Part shown: positions 45,493-54,981 of the stretch, one piece after another
Position numbering within the stretch: the stretch's first letter is position 1
How the letters are laid out: every line of letters starts with the position of its first letter
Source of the DNA: Rhodospirillales bacterium
Lineage (GTDB): Bacteria > Pseudomonadota > Alphaproteobacteria > Rhodospirillales > JASLQF01
Assembly (NCBI GenBank): GCA_030744625.1
Contig: JASLQF010000004.1
Location: forward strand, 1 to 64,000
DNA: 64,000 nt
Reading direction: 5' to 3'
Translations under genes and position numbers: made by a program
The notes under the pieces: generated by a model
The model's database searches: none
Told to the model about the DNA's origin: nothing
The model's input: only the letters and a program-made list of their open reading frames with translations

Positions 45493-46398
45493 ATGGATTC
45501 CGTTCCCTTCGATGACCGTGACGGCCTCATTTGGATCGACGGCACCATGGTTCCTTGGCGCGACGCCAAGCTCCATGTTCTCACCCATGCGATGCACTAT
45601 GCCTCGGCCGTGTTCGAGGGCGAGCGCGTCTACGGCGGCAGCATCTTCAAGCTGACCGAGCACAGCGGGCGGCTCGAGACCTCGGCGCGCACCCTTGGCT
45701 TCGAGCTGCCCTATTCGGTGGCCGAGATTGACGCCGCCTGCCGGGAAGTGTGCACGGCCAACGACATCGTCGACGGCTATGTACGGCCGGTGGCCTGGCG
45801 CGGAACCGAGATGATGGGCGTTTCGGCGCAACAGACGAAGATCCATGTGGCCATCGCGGCGTGGCCGTGGCCTTCCTATTTCTCGCCCGAGGCGCGCATG
45901 AAGGGGATCAAGATGAAGACGTCGTCGTGGCGCCGTCCGTCGCCCGAAACCGCGCCGGTACACGCCAAGGCAGCCGGCCTCTACATGATCTGCACGCTTT
46001 CCAAGCACGCCGCCGAGGCCGAGGGCTGCGACGACGCCCTCATGCTCGATTGGCGCGGCCACGTCGCCGAGGGGACCGGGGCCAATATTTTCCTCAGGTT
46101 CGACGACGACAAGCTGCACACGCCTACCCCCGACTGCTTCCTCGACGGCATCACCCGGCGCACGGTCATGGAGCTGGCGGGGGCGCGGGGCATCGAAATC
46201 GTCGAGCGCACCATCATGCCCGACGAGTTGGCCCGGGCCAGCGAGGTGTTCCTCACCGGGACCGCCGCCGAGGTGACGCCGGTGGGCCGCATCGACGACC
46301 ACGCCTACACGCCGGGCCGGATATCCCAGACCCTCATGGAGGACTACGAGAACCTGGTCGGCAAGGTGGAGGCGGACAAGAAGGCCTCGGCGGCCTGA
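45493..46398 (+). CDS. ilvE: Branched-chain amino acid aminotransferase
   Basis: A 301-residue class IV PLP aminotransferase for the last step of valine, leucine and isoleucine synthesis. The start region SVPFDDRDGLIWIDGTMVPW and HVLTHAMHYASAVFEGERVY are typical; the PLP lysine is K159 in PVHAKAAGLYM; phosphate-binding TGTAAEVTPV is near the C-terminus. The frame is open 60 codons upstream but GGGGAAAG precedes this ATG and homologues start here. It is divergent from a MarR gene that may control it. A D-amino acid aminotransferase is a less likely alternative. Confidence 0.93.
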   Translation: MDSVPFDDRDGLIWIDGTMVPWRDAKLHVLTHAMHYASAVFEGERVYGGSIFKLTEHSGRLETSARTLGFELPYSVAEIDAACREVCTANDIVDGYVRPVAWRGTEMMGVSAQQTKIHVAIAAWPWPSYFSPEARMKGIKMKTSSWRRPSPETAPVHAKAAGLYMICTLSKHAAEAEGCDDALMLDWRGHVAEGTGANIFLRFDDDKLHTPTPDCFLDGITRRTVMELAGARGIEIVERTIMPDELARASEVFLTGTAAEVTPVGRIDDHAYTPGRISQTLMEDYENLVGKVEADKKASAA

Positions 46399-46444
46399 GA
46401 CCGCGCCGCCGGCGAACAGCCGACCGGTCGAGGACCGCCACCCC

Positions 46445-47260
46445 CTACAACGCCCCTCCCGGCTCGGCGAGGGCGTATTCGGTGAGTTCGGCGGTGATGT
46501 AGTCGAAGGCCTCGTCCACCGAATCGATCTTGGTGAACAGCTTCAGGTCCTCGGGGTCGAGGGTGCCGTGGCGCGCCATGGCATCGAAGTCGATGATGTC
46601 GTTCCAGTAATCGGTGCCGTACATGACGATGGGCATGCGCTTTTTCATCTTGCGCGTCTGGGTCATGGTCATGATCTCGAAGAACTCGTCCAGGGTCCCG
46701 AAACCGCCGGGGAAAACGATCAGCGCCTTGGCGAGATAGACGAACCACAGCTTGCGCATGAAGAAGTAGTGGAACTCGAAGGAAAGCTCACGCGTGATGT
46801 AGGGGTTGCCGGGCTCCTCGCGGGGCAGGGATATGCCGAGACCGACGTTGATTCCCTTGGCCTCCGACGCACCCCTGTTGGCCGCCTCCATGATGCCGGG
46901 GCCGCCGCCCGTGCACACCACGAAACGCCGGTGGGAGCCCTTCAGCCCCTTCGACCATTCGGTGAGCCGGCGTGCCAGCTGGCGCGCCTCCTCGTAGTAG
47001 CGCGACATGGTGAGCCGCCGCTCGGCGTCGGCCACGTCGCCGCCGTTTTTCTTCGCCGCCTTCAGCGCGGCGCTGGCCTCGTCGCGCGGCGATAGGCGCG
47101 CCGAGCCCCAAAAAACGATGGTGTCGCTGACCTTGAATTCCTCGAAGCGGGTCTCGGGCTCCAGGTATTCGGCCAGGATGCGCAGGGGGCGGGCAGCCGG
47201 CTGCTTGAGGAAGACCTGATTCTCGTAAGCCTTTGGGGGTCCGTCATCGTCATCGGTCAT
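46445..47260 (-). CDS. LOG family protein (TIGR00730 type)
   Basis: A 271-residue Rossmann-fold protein with the LOG motifs VCTGGGPGIMEAANRGA and FPGGFGTLDEFFEIMTMTQT (PGGxGTxxE). Related enzymes are cytokinin-activating or nucleotide phosphoribohydrolases that release the base from nucleoside monophosphates. Compared with short LOG proteins it has about 90 extra N-terminal residues (aspartate-rich first, then FKVSDTIVFWGSARL). Its ATG overlaps the stop of the upstream membrane protein gene (ATGA). Confidence 0.92.
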   Translation of the reverse strand: MTDDDDGPPKAYENQVFLKQPAARPLRILAEYLEPETRFEEFKVSDTIVFWGSARLSPRDEASAALKAAKKNGGDVADAERRLTMSRYYEEARQLARRLTEWSKGLKGSHRRFVVCTGGGPGIMEAANRGASEAKGINVGLGISLPREEPGNPYITRELSFEFHYFFMRKLWFVYLAKALIVFPGGFGTLDEFFEIMTMTQTRKMKKRMPIVMYGTDYWNDIIDFDAMARHGTLDPEDLKLFTKIDSVDEAFDYITAELTEYALAEPGGAL

Positions 47261-48918
47261 TGTCGCTTGCCCCGATTCCATGCGCCTGTGACGCGGCCGG
47301 CGCAATCGACGCCCAGGGTATAGACGAACTCCATACCGGTCGAGCACGAGGTGTCGAAGGCGACACCCGGCGCGGTCGCGGCGAGATAGGCCCGGGCGCG
47401 CTCGCCAAAACTGCCGCGCAAGTAGGCGCAAGGGTAGCTGTCGAGGACCCGCCCTAGGTCCCTGGGCCCGTACCAGTCGCGCAATTGGACGGTGTCCGGC
47501 TGCCACCAGTTCTCCAGCCAGAAGTCGTTGCCGGGCGTTTGTTTGCCGAGGCGTTCGGCGAACGTCTGGCCGGTCACGTGACTGGCCAGATAAAAGGCGA
47601 AACTGGGGCCCGACGCATGCAGGAAATAAATGCGCGCGCACGCCGCGAAACGGTCGTTGTCGAGGGCGTCCGCGGCGGCGCGCATGGCGCGGAACTCGCG
47701 GTCCGTCTCGACCACGGCGAAAGTTTGTGCGACGGCAAGCACCGCCAGCAAAGCGGCGACCGCCCCGTCGTAGCGCCGCCGCGCCGGCCCGGCGCCCAGG
47801 CGCAGATCGACGAGCAGGCGGTAGAGCAGGGCCGCCGCCAGGGCGGCCAGGATCAGGGAGGGCAGGATGTAAATGGCGTTCGGTTGCTTGGCGATCAGCA
47901 GAATCTGGGCCAGTTGCGCCACACACACGCCGGCCAGCGCCCGTGCCGTCGCCTGGGTCTCTGGCCCTGGCACCGCTTGGCCGCGGCGGCGGCGGCGCCA
48001 CTGAACCACCAGCACCGCCACCGAGGCCAGGAACACGACATGCAGGACCGGCCGGCTGAACAGTTTCAGCACGCGCTCGGGATAGAGCGAAAAATCCATC
48101 ACGGTGGCCGTGCCGCGGCCGTGCAGACCGCTGGCCAGCGTCAAGCGCGTCATCCACTCGAAAAACTCCGCGAAGGCGCCGATGGCGGGCAACGTGAAGG
48201 CGACAAACGATATCAGGGACAGCGCGCCGTAGACGCCGACGGCCCGCCAACTGCCGAGAAGGAACACCGGCAGCAGCCACAGCGGCGCGAACGTCACCTT
48301 GGTGGCGACGCCGAATCCGACGACGACGGCGAAGGCGGCGGCCAGGCCCATGCGGCGGCGCTGCAAAACGCCGGGACCGAGCGCCACCACCGTGACCACG
48401 GCGAGCATCAACGTGGAAAAGATCAGAAGAGCCTCGGGCTTCACGTGGAAGCCCTGTTTGAGGACGAGCATGGAAAGAAACGGTCCCATCTGCAAAATCA
48501 GTGCCGCCAGCAAGTTTCCGAAGACGGCATGGCCGGCGGCGCCGAGGGCCAGCAAGGCGGCCGCGTTGAGCCCTATGAACAGGGCGCCGATCAGGCGCAG
48601 GTGGGTCTCCGGCCGGGCCAGAACGGCCTGGGTGATTTCGTCGGCGCCGGCCCCCAGGTGCGCGGCCCACAACACGAGGGCGCCCAGCGCATCGACGGTG
48701 ACGCCGGGATGGGCGATGTGGCCGGGCGTGGTCAGGTTGACCAGGTTAAGAGCATCGAGCAGATAGAAGTAGTCGGGGTCGAGGCGGTACCACATCCAGA
48801 ACGGCCCGGCATGGCTGCCCAGTACGGCCACGGCGGCGACGAAACAGGCGGGCAGGACAAGCAACGCCCAGCGGGCGCCGTATGGGCCAGGTCCTTCGTT
48901 GTCCGGGGAGGTCGTCAT
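47257..48918 (-). CDS. Polytopic membrane protein, GT39/PMT-like glycosyltransferase
   Basis: A 553-residue protein with about 11-12 membrane helices. After helix 1, a periplasmic loop has LDPDYFYLLDALNLV, with acidic residues in the place used by C-type glycosyltransferases (GT39/ArnT-like), followed by HIAHPGVTVDALGALVLW. The C-terminal 150 residues are soluble (FAACARIYFLHASGPSFAFY onward). Donor would be a polyprenyl-phosphate sugar, acceptor unknown. Translationally coupled to the LOG gene. Alternative: a membrane protein with no sugar-transfer activity. Confidence 0.7.
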   Translation of the reverse strand: MTTSPDNEGPGPYGARWALLVLPACFVAAVAVLGSHAGPFWMWYRLDPDYFYLLDALNLVNLTTPGHIAHPGVTVDALGALVLWAAHLGAGADEITQAVLARPETHLRLIGALFIGLNAAALLALGAAGHAVFGNLLAALILQMGPFLSMLVLKQGFHVKPEALLIFSTLMLAVVTVVALGPGVLQRRRMGLAAAFAVVVGFGVATKVTFAPLWLLPVFLLGSWRAVGVYGALSLISFVAFTLPAIGAFAEFFEWMTRLTLASGLHGRGTATVMDFSLYPERVLKLFSRPVLHVVFLASVAVLVVQWRRRRRGQAVPGPETQATARALAGVCVAQLAQILLIAKQPNAIYILPSLILAALAAALLYRLLVDLRLGAGPARRRYDGAVAALLAVLAVAQTFAVVETDREFRAMRAAADALDNDRFAACARIYFLHASGPSFAFYLASHVTGQTFAERLGKQTPGNDFWLENWWQPDTVQLRDWYGPRDLGRVLDSYPCAYLRGSFGERARAYLAATAPGVAFDTSCSTGMEFVYTLGVDCAGRVTGAWNRGKRQ

Positions 48919-48963
48919 GATAACGGGAGATGCACCGGCGAACCGGCGGCCGGGCCTTCGCGC

Positions 48964-49428
48964 CTATTCCGCGGCGTCGTCGCGCGACCAGCGCGTCGCC
49001 GCGGCGTCGTCGGAATCCTTCGCCTCCACCCAGCGCGGCCCCTGCCCCGATTCCTCGAGCTTCCAGAACGGGGCCTTGGTCTTGAGCCAGTCGGTGAGGA
49101 ACTGGCATGCCTCGAAGGCGGCATGGCGGTGCGCCGACGCGGTCGCCACGAGGACGATTTGCTGGCCCGGCTCGAGACGGCCGTAGCGGTGGATGATCAG
49201 GCACCCCTCTAGCTGCCAGCGCTCCCGGGCCTCGGCCTCGATGCGCCTGAGCTCCTTCTCCGTCATCCCCGGATAGTGCTCGAGGGTCATCGCCGAGAGG
49301 GCCTCTTCCCCGGTCTCCTCGCGGACCACGCCGACGAACACGCAGACCCCGCCGATGGCGTGATTGTCCCCGGTCAGCGCGGCCATTTCGGCACTGACGT
49401 CGAAATCCTCGCGCTGCACCCTGATCAT
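48964..49428 (-). CDS. moaE: Molybdopterin synthase catalytic subunit
   Basis: A 154-residue MoaE, which with MoaD thiocarboxylate converts cyclic pyranopterin monophosphate to molybdopterin. Motifs: GAVCVFVGVVRE-like GGVCVFVGVVREETGEE, LEHYPGMTEKEL, IIHRYGRLEPGQQIVLVATAS and LKTKAPFWKLE with the active-site Lys. GAGGATGA precedes the ATG. moaD ends 4 bp upstream on the same strand. Confidence 0.95.
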   Translation of the reverse strand: MIRVQREDFDVSAEMAALTGDNHAIGGVCVFVGVVREETGEEALSAMTLEHYPGMTEKELRRIEAEARERWQLEGCLIIHRYGRLEPGQQIVLVATASAHRHAAFEACQFLTDWLKTKAPFWKLEESGQGPRWVEAKDSDDAAATRWSRDDAAE

Positions 49429-49432
49429 CGCG

Positions 49433-49684
49433 TCATCCTCCCGTTACCGGCGGAAACAGGGCGATCTCGTCGCCCGCCTCCACGGGATGGTCGAGATGAA
49501 CGTACTCCTGATTGACCGCGACGCGCACCACCGAAAGATCGGCCAGGGCCTCGGCGTGGCCGGCGCCGTGGCCGCACAGCCATTCGATCAGGCCCTTCAC
49601 GTCCTTGACGGTGGCCGGGGGCGAGACCTGCTCCTCGGAGACGCCGGCCTTTTCGCGGAGCCAGGCGAAGTAGACGATTTTCAT
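49433..49684 (-). CDS. moaD: Molybdopterin synthase sulfur carrier subunit
   Basis: An 83-residue ubiquitin-like protein ending in the required Gly-Gly (FPPVTGG), which is adenylated and thiocarboxylated to donate sulfur. It starts MKIVYFAWLREKAG. The ATG overlaps the moeA stop as ATGA; a longer open frame upstream is a shadow of moeA. moaE follows directly, a pairing that supports the call. Confidence 0.95.
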   Translation of the reverse strand: MKIVYFAWLREKAGVSEEQVSPPATVKDVKGLIEWLCGHGAGHAEALADLSVVRVAVNQEYVHLDHPVEAGDEIALFPPVTGG

Positions 49685-50937
49685 CGCATCACCTCGCTGA
49701 AGGGAAGGAAGTCGACGGTGGCCCCCTTGGCCAGCCCGCTCATGTCCTCGGGCAGCTCGACCAGGCCATCGGCCTCCACCATCGACGTCAGGATGCCGGC
49801 GCCGGCGGAGCGGTATTTCATGGCCACCGGCTCTCCCTTGCCGTCGGTTTCGATGCGCACCCGCGCCCACTCGCGCCGGCCCTGCTTCTTGTGGTAATCG
49901 AAACCGGAGCGCACGGGAAAACGCGGCGCCACGACGTCCGTGCACCCGGCAAGCAGCAACGCCACGGGGCGCGCGATCACCATGAAGGTGACCATGGCGG
50001 CGACCGGGTTGCCGGGCAGCCCGACGAAGGTCGTTTCCCCCACCTGACCCAGCGCGATGGGACGCCCCGGTTTGATGGCGAGGCGCCAGAAATGGATTTG
50101 CCCCAAGGCCTCGACGGCGTCCTTGACGTGGTCCTCCTCTCCCGCCGACACGCCGCCCGACGTGATCAGCAGGTCATGGCCGCCCGCCGCCGCGTCGAGG
50201 GCGCCACCGATGGCGTCGAGGTCATCTGGCAGGATGCCGAGATCCGTGACCTCGCACCCCAGCCCCTCCAAGAGGCCCATCACGGTGTACCGGTTGGCGT
50301 CGAAGATGCAACCATCGGGCGCCCCTTGGCCGGGGTCGCGCACCTCGTCGCCGGTGGAGAACACCGCCGCCCTGAGGCGCCGGTAAACGACAAGCCGCGA
50401 ACGCCCGACCGATGCCGCGGCCCCAATCTCCTGGGGTCTGAGACGGTGTCCCGCCCGCGCGATCGTGGTGCCCGCGGTAATGTCCTCGCCCGCCTTGCGC
50501 CGGTTGGCGCCGCGCGCCAAACCGGCGGGCAGCACCACGTAATCACCCTCGGCGCGGCAGTCCTCCTCCATGAAAATGGTGTCCGGCCCATCCGGCATGG
50601 GGGCGCCGGTGAAAATCCTCAACGCCTCGCCGCGCCGCGTCGCGCGGTCCAGCGGATGGCCGGCGGCGAGGCGGCCGGTGACGGCCAGGCGCGTCTCGCC
50701 GTCGGCTTCAAGGTCGTCGAAGAACACGGCGTAACCGTCAACGGCGCTGTTGTCGTGGGGCGGTACGTCGCGTTCGGCGATCACGTCCTCGCCGAGGATA
50801 CGGTCCAGGCCTCGGCGCAGGGGCACCTCCTCGGTCCCCGTCACCGGACCCAGGCGATCGGCCAGGACGGCCAGGGCATCGGCCAGCGGCATCAGCTGGC
50901 CGTCAAAGGCGAAGCAGTCGTCCTTAAGCTGCGCCAT
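49681..50937 (-). CDS. moeA: Molybdopterin molybdenumtransferase
   Basis: A 418-residue MoeA, which inserts molybdate into adenylated molybdopterin. Blocks in order: DVPPHDNSAVDGYAV near residue 55, RIFTGAPMPDGPDTIFMEED near 105, VFSTGDEVRDPG near 195, LITSGGVSAGEEDHVKDAV near 255 and VGLPGNPVAAMVTFMVI near 305. These are the standard motifs of the family. It overlaps moaD by 4 bp and mobB overlaps its start by 14 bp on the same strand. Confidence 0.96.
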   Translation of the reverse strand: MAQLKDDCFAFDGQLMPLADALAVLADRLGPVTGTEEVPLRRGLDRILGEDVIAERDVPPHDNSAVDGYAVFFDDLEADGETRLAVTGRLAAGHPLDRATRRGEALRIFTGAPMPDGPDTIFMEEDCRAEGDYVVLPAGLARGANRRKAGEDITAGTTIARAGHRLRPQEIGAAASVGRSRLVVYRRLRAAVFSTGDEVRDPGQGAPDGCIFDANRYTVMGLLEGLGCEVTDLGILPDDLDAIGGALDAAAGGHDLLITSGGVSAGEEDHVKDAVEALGQIHFWRLAIKPGRPIALGQVGETTFVGLPGNPVAAMVTFMVIARPVALLLAGCTDVVAPRFPVRSGFDYHKKQGRREWARVRIETDGKGEPVAMKYRSAGAGILTSMVEADGLVELPEDMSGLAKGATVDFLPFSEVMR

Positions 50938-51445
50938 TCACCACCTTCGTTTCAATACCGCACAGATCGACGATGAAATCGGCGATTCCGACGACGTCGT
51001 TCAGATCGAGCACCGGCAGGCTCACGTCCGGCAAGGACTGGTCGCTGGCCACCGCCACGATGGTCGGGTCGTCATGGCACAGGAGCGGACTGCCCACCGA
51101 CGGGCGGTGGACCTCGATCTTGACGTGGTTCTCGCTCTTGAAGCCTTCGATCAGCAACAGGTCGACGGGTGTCATGCGCTCGATCAGTTCCTCGATGGTG
51201 GTCTCGGAACCGTCGCGAACCTCGTGCAGCAGGGCCCAGCGCCGCGCCGAGCCCAGCAACACCTCGTTGGCACCGGCCTCCCGGTGACGGTAGGAATCCT
51301 TGCCCGGCCGATCGATTTCGAAGTTGTGGTGAGTGTGCTTCATGGTGGAAACGCTGACGCCCCGGCCGATCAGTTCCGGCAGCAGGTTGACCACCAGGGT
51401 CGTCTTGCCGCTACCGCTCCATCCCGTCACGCCGATAACGTTCAT
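50924..51445 (-). CDS. mobB: Molybdopterin-guanine dinucleotide synthesis protein MobB
   Basis: A 173-residue P-loop GTPase: VIGVTGWSGSGKTTLVVNLL at the N-terminus (GWSGSGKT), then the MobB block STMKHTHHNFEIDRPGKDSY and LLLIEGFKSENHVKIEVHR. It assists attachment of GMP to the molybdenum cofactor. The frame runs open upstream to 52246 but that is pgsA territory; homologues start here. The stop overlaps moeA. No mobA is in the window. Confidence 0.92.
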   Translation of the reverse strand: MNVIGVTGWSGSGKTTLVVNLLPELIGRGVSVSTMKHTHHNFEIDRPGKDSYRHREAGANEVLLGSARRWALLHEVRDGSETTIEELIERMTPVDLLLIEGFKSENHVKIEVHRPSVGSPLLCHDDPTIVAVASDQSLPDVSLPVLDLNDVVGIADFIVDLCGIETKVVNGAA

Positions 51446-51495
51446 GGCCTGGTCCGGGCCTTGCCCTGACCTCCGCCGGCGCGACGTGACCCTGT

Positions 51496-52143
51496 TCATC
51501 CGAGGGTTCCCGCGGGCTTGGTGGTTTCCGCGGACCTGGATTCGGGACGCGCGTCGGGAGCGCCTTCCGCCGCCCTTTCGTCGCTCAGGCTTATGTGGCG
51601 AAGCCCGGCACACAGGTAATCGTATCCCGTGACCATGGTAAGTGCCGCCGCCAGCCACAAACCGTATTGGCCAATTTCCGCCGTCGACAGCGGACCGAAG
51701 TCGGGCCCGGCGGCGCCCACGATGAGAAACCCGAGGGCCAGCATCTGTATCACCGTTTTCCACTTGGCGAGGCGGCTCACGGGCATGCTGACCCGCACTT
51801 CGGCCAGGAACTCGCGCAGGCCCGAGACCAGCAACTCCCGGCACAGAATGACCGCCGCCGGTAGCACCGTCAGGCCGGAGATATGGTCGACCCCGACCAA
51901 CATGAGCAGCACCGAGGCGATCAGCAGCTTGTCGGCGATGGGATCGAGAAACCGCCCCAGGTTCGACTGCTGGCTCCAGGCGCGCGCCAAATAGCCGTCC
52001 AGGAAGTCGGTGACGCAGGCGTAGGTGTAGACGGCGAAGGCCAGCCAGTTCCCCAACGGCGACTCGACGAGCATGAACCCAACGACCACGGGGATGGCGG
52101 CGATGCGCGTATAGGTCAGCACATTGGGCAATTTGGTCGACAT
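51496..52143 (-). CDS. pgsA: CDP-diacylglycerol-glycerol-3-phosphate 3-phosphatidyltransferase
   Basis: A 215-residue membrane enzyme making phosphatidylglycerol phosphate, the first committed step to phosphatidylglycerol and cardiolipin. The CDP-alcohol phosphotransferase motif D-x2-DG-x2-AR-x8-G-x3-D-x3-D is complete, starting TDFLDGYLARAW and ending GRFLDPIADKLL. It has about five membrane helices and a 30-residue polar tail. Located between uvrC and the moa genes, as in many alphaproteobacteria. Confidence 0.95.
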   Translation of the reverse strand: MSTKLPNVLTYTRIAAIPVVVGFMLVESPLGNWLAFAVYTYACVTDFLDGYLARAWSQQSNLGRFLDPIADKLLIASVLLMLVGVDHISGLTVLPAAVILCRELLVSGLREFLAEVRVSMPVSRLAKWKTVIQMLALGFLIVGAAGPDFGPLSTAEIGQYGLWLAAALTMVTGYDYLCAGLRHISLSDERAAEGAPDARPESRSAETTKPAGTLG

Positions 52144-52151
52144 CGTTCCAT

Positions 52152-52213
52152 CTCTTTGCCTGCGGCGCCCGGCTCTTTGCCTGCGGCGCCCGGCACTTTG
52201 CCCGCGGGACGGG
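52152..52213. repeat. Three tandem 21-bp repeats between uvrC and pgsA
   Basis: Two identical 21-bp units beginning CTCTTTGCCTGCGGCG are followed by a third, diverged unit (CACTTTGCCCGCGGG). They fill most of the 81-bp gap between uvrC stop and pgsA start and stop 8 bp before the pgsA ATG. The repeats are not in a clear gene. Possible outcomes are altered spacing or an mRNA hairpin that affects pgsA translation. Confidence 0.88.
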
Positions 52214-52224
52214 CGCGTGAAATA

Positions 52225-54141
52225 CTAACCGTCCGGGCGGAACCATTCATAGATTTTATTGGCCATGGCCCCGCTTATGCCGTCGACGGTCTCGAGGTCG
52301 GCGCGGCCGGCCTGGGCGACGGCGCCGGCCGAACCGAAGTGATGAAGTAGCGCCTTTTTGCGTTTGGCGCCAATTCCGGGGATTTCGTCGAGGCTGGATC
52401 GCGCCATCGATTTGGTGCGTTTTGAGCGGTGCGCGCCGATGGCGAAGCGGTGAGCCTCGTCGCGCAGGCGCTGCAGAAAATACAGGACCCTGTCCCGGGA
52501 GTTCAGAGTAAGAGGCTGGCTCCCCGGCAGGAATATGCGCTCCCTTCCGGCGTTCCTGTCGCGGCCCTTGGCGATGGCGGCGACCGCGACATCTTCGATG
52601 CCCAGTTCCTCGAACACTTCGGCGGCCACCGCCAGCTGTCCGGCACCGCCATCGATAAGCACCAAGTCCGGCCACTGTCCGCCGGCGCGCTCGGGGTCCT
52701 CCTTGAGGGCCCGGGAAAAACGGCGCGTCAGCACTTGGCGCATCATGGCGTAGTCGTCGCCCGGCTGGAAATCGGGCGCGGCGCTGTCCGGCGCGGCGCC
52801 ACGGATGGTGAACTTGCGGTATGCCTTCTTCACCAATCCTTCCGGCCCGGCGACGATCATGGCGCCGACGGCCTGGGTGCCAGAGATATGGCTGTTGTCG
52901 AAGACCTCGATACGCTCGGGCGCGGCCTCGAGCCGCAGCACCCGCGCCAACCCTTCCAGGTTGCGGCGCTGCGAGGCGCTTTCCGCCATGCGCCGGGCGA
53001 GGGCGTCTCGCGCGTTGGCGAGGGCGTGCCCGATCAGCTTGCGCTTGGCGCCGCGCTTGGGGTGCGCAACCTGGACCCGGCGCCCGGCGCGCACGCTCAG
53101 TGCCTCGGCGATCAGTTCGTGGTTGTCCATGCAATGGCTGACCAGGACCGCCCGCGGCGGCGCCTTATTGGCGTAGAACTGCCCGATAAAGGCCTCCAGC
53201 ACCCGTGGCGCGTCGTCGTCGCGGGCGTGGCTGGGAAAATAGGCGCGGTTGCCGTAGTTCTGCCCGGCGCGCACGAAGAAAACCTGGACGCAGGTCTGCC
53301 CGCCTGCTCCGTGCGCCACGATGACGTCGGCCTCGTCGATTCCCTGGGCGTTGATATCGTGGCGCGCCTGGACCCGTGTCAGCGCCTGGATGCGGTCGCG
53401 AAATTGCGCCGCCTTTTCGAACTCCAGGGCGTCGCTGGCTTCCTGCATTTGCCGCGCCAAACGGCGCTGAATCGACCGGCTGTCGCCGGACAGGAAAGCG
53501 CGCGCCTCCTCGATCAGTGCCGCGTATTCGACCTCGCCGATGCGCCCGACGCAGGGCGCGCTGCAGCGCTTGATCTGATGCAGGAGACAGGGCCGCGTGC
53601 GGTTCGAGAACACAGCGTCCGAACACGACCTGAGCAGGAAGGCCTGTTGCAGGACGCTCAGCGTCTGGTTGACCGCCCACGCCGAAGCGAAAGGGCCGAA
53701 ATAGTCTCCCTCGCGGCTATGGGCGCCGCGGTGCTTGAGCACCCGCGCGAAAGCATGGTCGCCGGTAAGCAGGATGGACGGAAACGATTTGTCGTCGCGC
53801 AGCAGGATGTTGTAGCGAGGCTGGAAGCGCTTGATCAGGTTCGCCTCGAGCAGGAGCGCCTCGGCCTCGGTGTGGGTGATGACGAATTCCATGGACGCCG
53901 TTTCCGCCACTACGCGGCGCGTGCGCACGGGCTGGCGCGCCAGCCGCGTGTAGCTGGCGACCCTCTTCTTCAGGCTTTTTGCCTTGCCCACGTAGAGTAC
54001 TTCGCCGCCGGCGTTGATCATCCGATAGACCCCGGGCTTCCCCGGAAGGGTCTTGAGGAGGGTGTCGATGACGGCCACTCCGGCCGCCATCTTCGGCCCC
54101 AAATCCGCCTGCGCGCTAGAGGATTTTCGACTTTGCTCCAT
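52225..54141 (-). CDS. uvrC: Excinuclease ABC subunit C
   Basis: A 638-residue nuclease of nucleotide excision repair that makes both cuts around a lesion. Domains in order: GIY-YIG ([20 protein letters not shown]), a cysteine-rich region ([21 protein letters not shown]), a UVR motif ([22 protein letters not shown]), the endonuclease domain ([19 protein letters not shown] and [11 protein letters not shown]), and tandem helix-hairpin-helix at the end ([17 protein letters not shown]). I chose the ATG at 54141 because homologues begin near here; one at 54186 is also open. Confidence 0.96.
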   Translation of the reverse strand: MEQSRKSSSAQADLGPKMAAGVAVIDTLLKTLPGKPGVYRMINAGGEVLYVGKAKSLKKRVASYTRLARQPVRTRRVVAETASMEFVITHTEAEALLLEANLIKRFQPRYNILLRDDKSFPSILLTGDHAFARVLKHRGAHSREGDYFGPFASAWAVNQTLSVLQQAFLLRSCSDAVFSNRTRPCLLHQIKRCSAPCVGRIGEVEYAALIEEARAFLSGDSRSIQRRLARQMQEASDALEFEKAAQFRDRIQALTRVQARHDINAQGIDEADVIVAHGAGGQTCVQVFFVRAGQNYGNRAYFPSHARDDDAPRVLEAFIGQFYANKAPPRAVLVSHCMDNHELIAEALSVRAGRRVQVAHPKRGAKRKLIGHALANARDALARRMAESASQRRNLEGLARVLRLEAAPERIEVFDNSHISGTQAVGAMIVAGPEGLVKKAYRKFTIRGAAPDSAAPDFQPGDDYAMMRQVLTRRFSRALKEDPERAGGQWPDLVLIDGGAGQLAVAAEVFEELGIEDVAVAAIAKGRDRNAGRERIFLPGSQPLTLNSRDRVLYFLQRLRDEAHRFAIGAHRSKRTKSMARSSLDEIPGIGAKRKKALLHHFGSAGAVAQAGRADLETVDGISGAMANKIYEWFRPDG

Positions 54142-54519
54142 GGCGATAATTCGGTCGCTTGGCTTCCCGGCGGCGGCGCGGCACATAGCCGAAGGGATGG
54201 AGTCGACAAACGCCTCCCGGCGCCACGCCGACTATCCACCAATCCTGTGGACAAGTCTGTTGAAAACCGCCGATACGCTCCAAAGTCTCAATAAATCTAA
54301 CGATTTTCTAAAAATGCACAAAAATTAGGCAATATCTTAATTCCTTGAATTTCCAGGATTAATCTAATTTCAAATCGAAATGCATCCGGTTGGCCCCGGG
54401 CCCCGAGGGTCGGATGTCACATACTTCCGAATATGTCGTGGCTGTGTACAACTTAAACGTTCGAAGGCGGAAAATTCCTTCCTTGCAAAGGCTTGCGGGG
54501 CGGCGGCAAAGGGGCTTCC
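54142..54519. other. AT-rich non-coding gap upstream of uvrC
   Basis: 378 bp without a supported gene. The first part (54190-54260) has CTATCCACC (54232-54240) facing TGTGGACAA (54246-54254), each one or two bases off a DnaA box. Then 54260-54380 is strikingly AT-rich for this genome. A possible uvrC promoter on the minus strand is TTGTGC (54316-54321), 16 bases, TAGATT (54294-54299). From 54380 on, short inverted repeats occur (ACATA/TATGT near 54419-54436), but no RNA gene or terminator could be identified. Confidence 0.4.
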
Positions 54520-54939
54520 CTATACCTTGGTATGGGGCCGCTCGATTTCCACGCCGACGCTGGCGGCGTCGGAAAAAACGTCCAGTTTCTCGACCCGCAC
54601 CCGCACGGTGCTGACCCGGCCATCCTGCAGGCAGACCGACGCGATATTCTCGGCCAGGGTCTCGACCAGATTGACGTGGCCGCGCGCCACGGCGGCGCGG
54701 ACGCGGTCCACCACGTCCTCGTAACTGACCACGTTGGCGATATCGTCGTCGAGGGCGGCGCCGTCCTCGGGCACCGCGAGGTCCAGGTTGATGCGCACCC
54801 TCTGGGTGGCGTCGCGCTCGTATCGGTACACGCCGATCGAGCACGCCAGCACCAGGTCGCGAACGAAAACGCGGCGAACCGGCTGGCCGGCCTCGGCCGG
54901 CCTTGGTGCGTCCAACGCCGTCATGCGATGCACCGTCAT
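54520..54939 (-). CDS. folB: Dihydroneopterin aldolase
   Basis: A 139-residue FolB, which converts dihydroneopterin to 6-hydroxymethyl-dihydropterin in folate synthesis. It has FVRDLVLACSIGVYRYERDATQRVRINLDLAV-type start (key residues L-x-x-x-IGVYxxE), VSYEDVVDRVRA and LVETLAENIASVCL. GGAAGGA precedes the ATG. The next gene upstream is a pteridine-reductase-like enzyme, which supports a pterin role for both. Confidence 0.93.
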   Translation of the reverse strand: MTVHRMTALDAPRPAEAGQPVRRVFVRDLVLACSIGVYRYERDATQRVRINLDLAVPEDGAALDDDIANVVSYEDVVDRVRAAVARGHVNLVETLAENIASVCLQDGRVSTVRVRVEKLDVFSDAASVGVEIERPHTKV

Positions 54940-54981
54940 GGCGCAATCCTTCCCTTCATGGTGCTAGCGGATAGAATCTAA

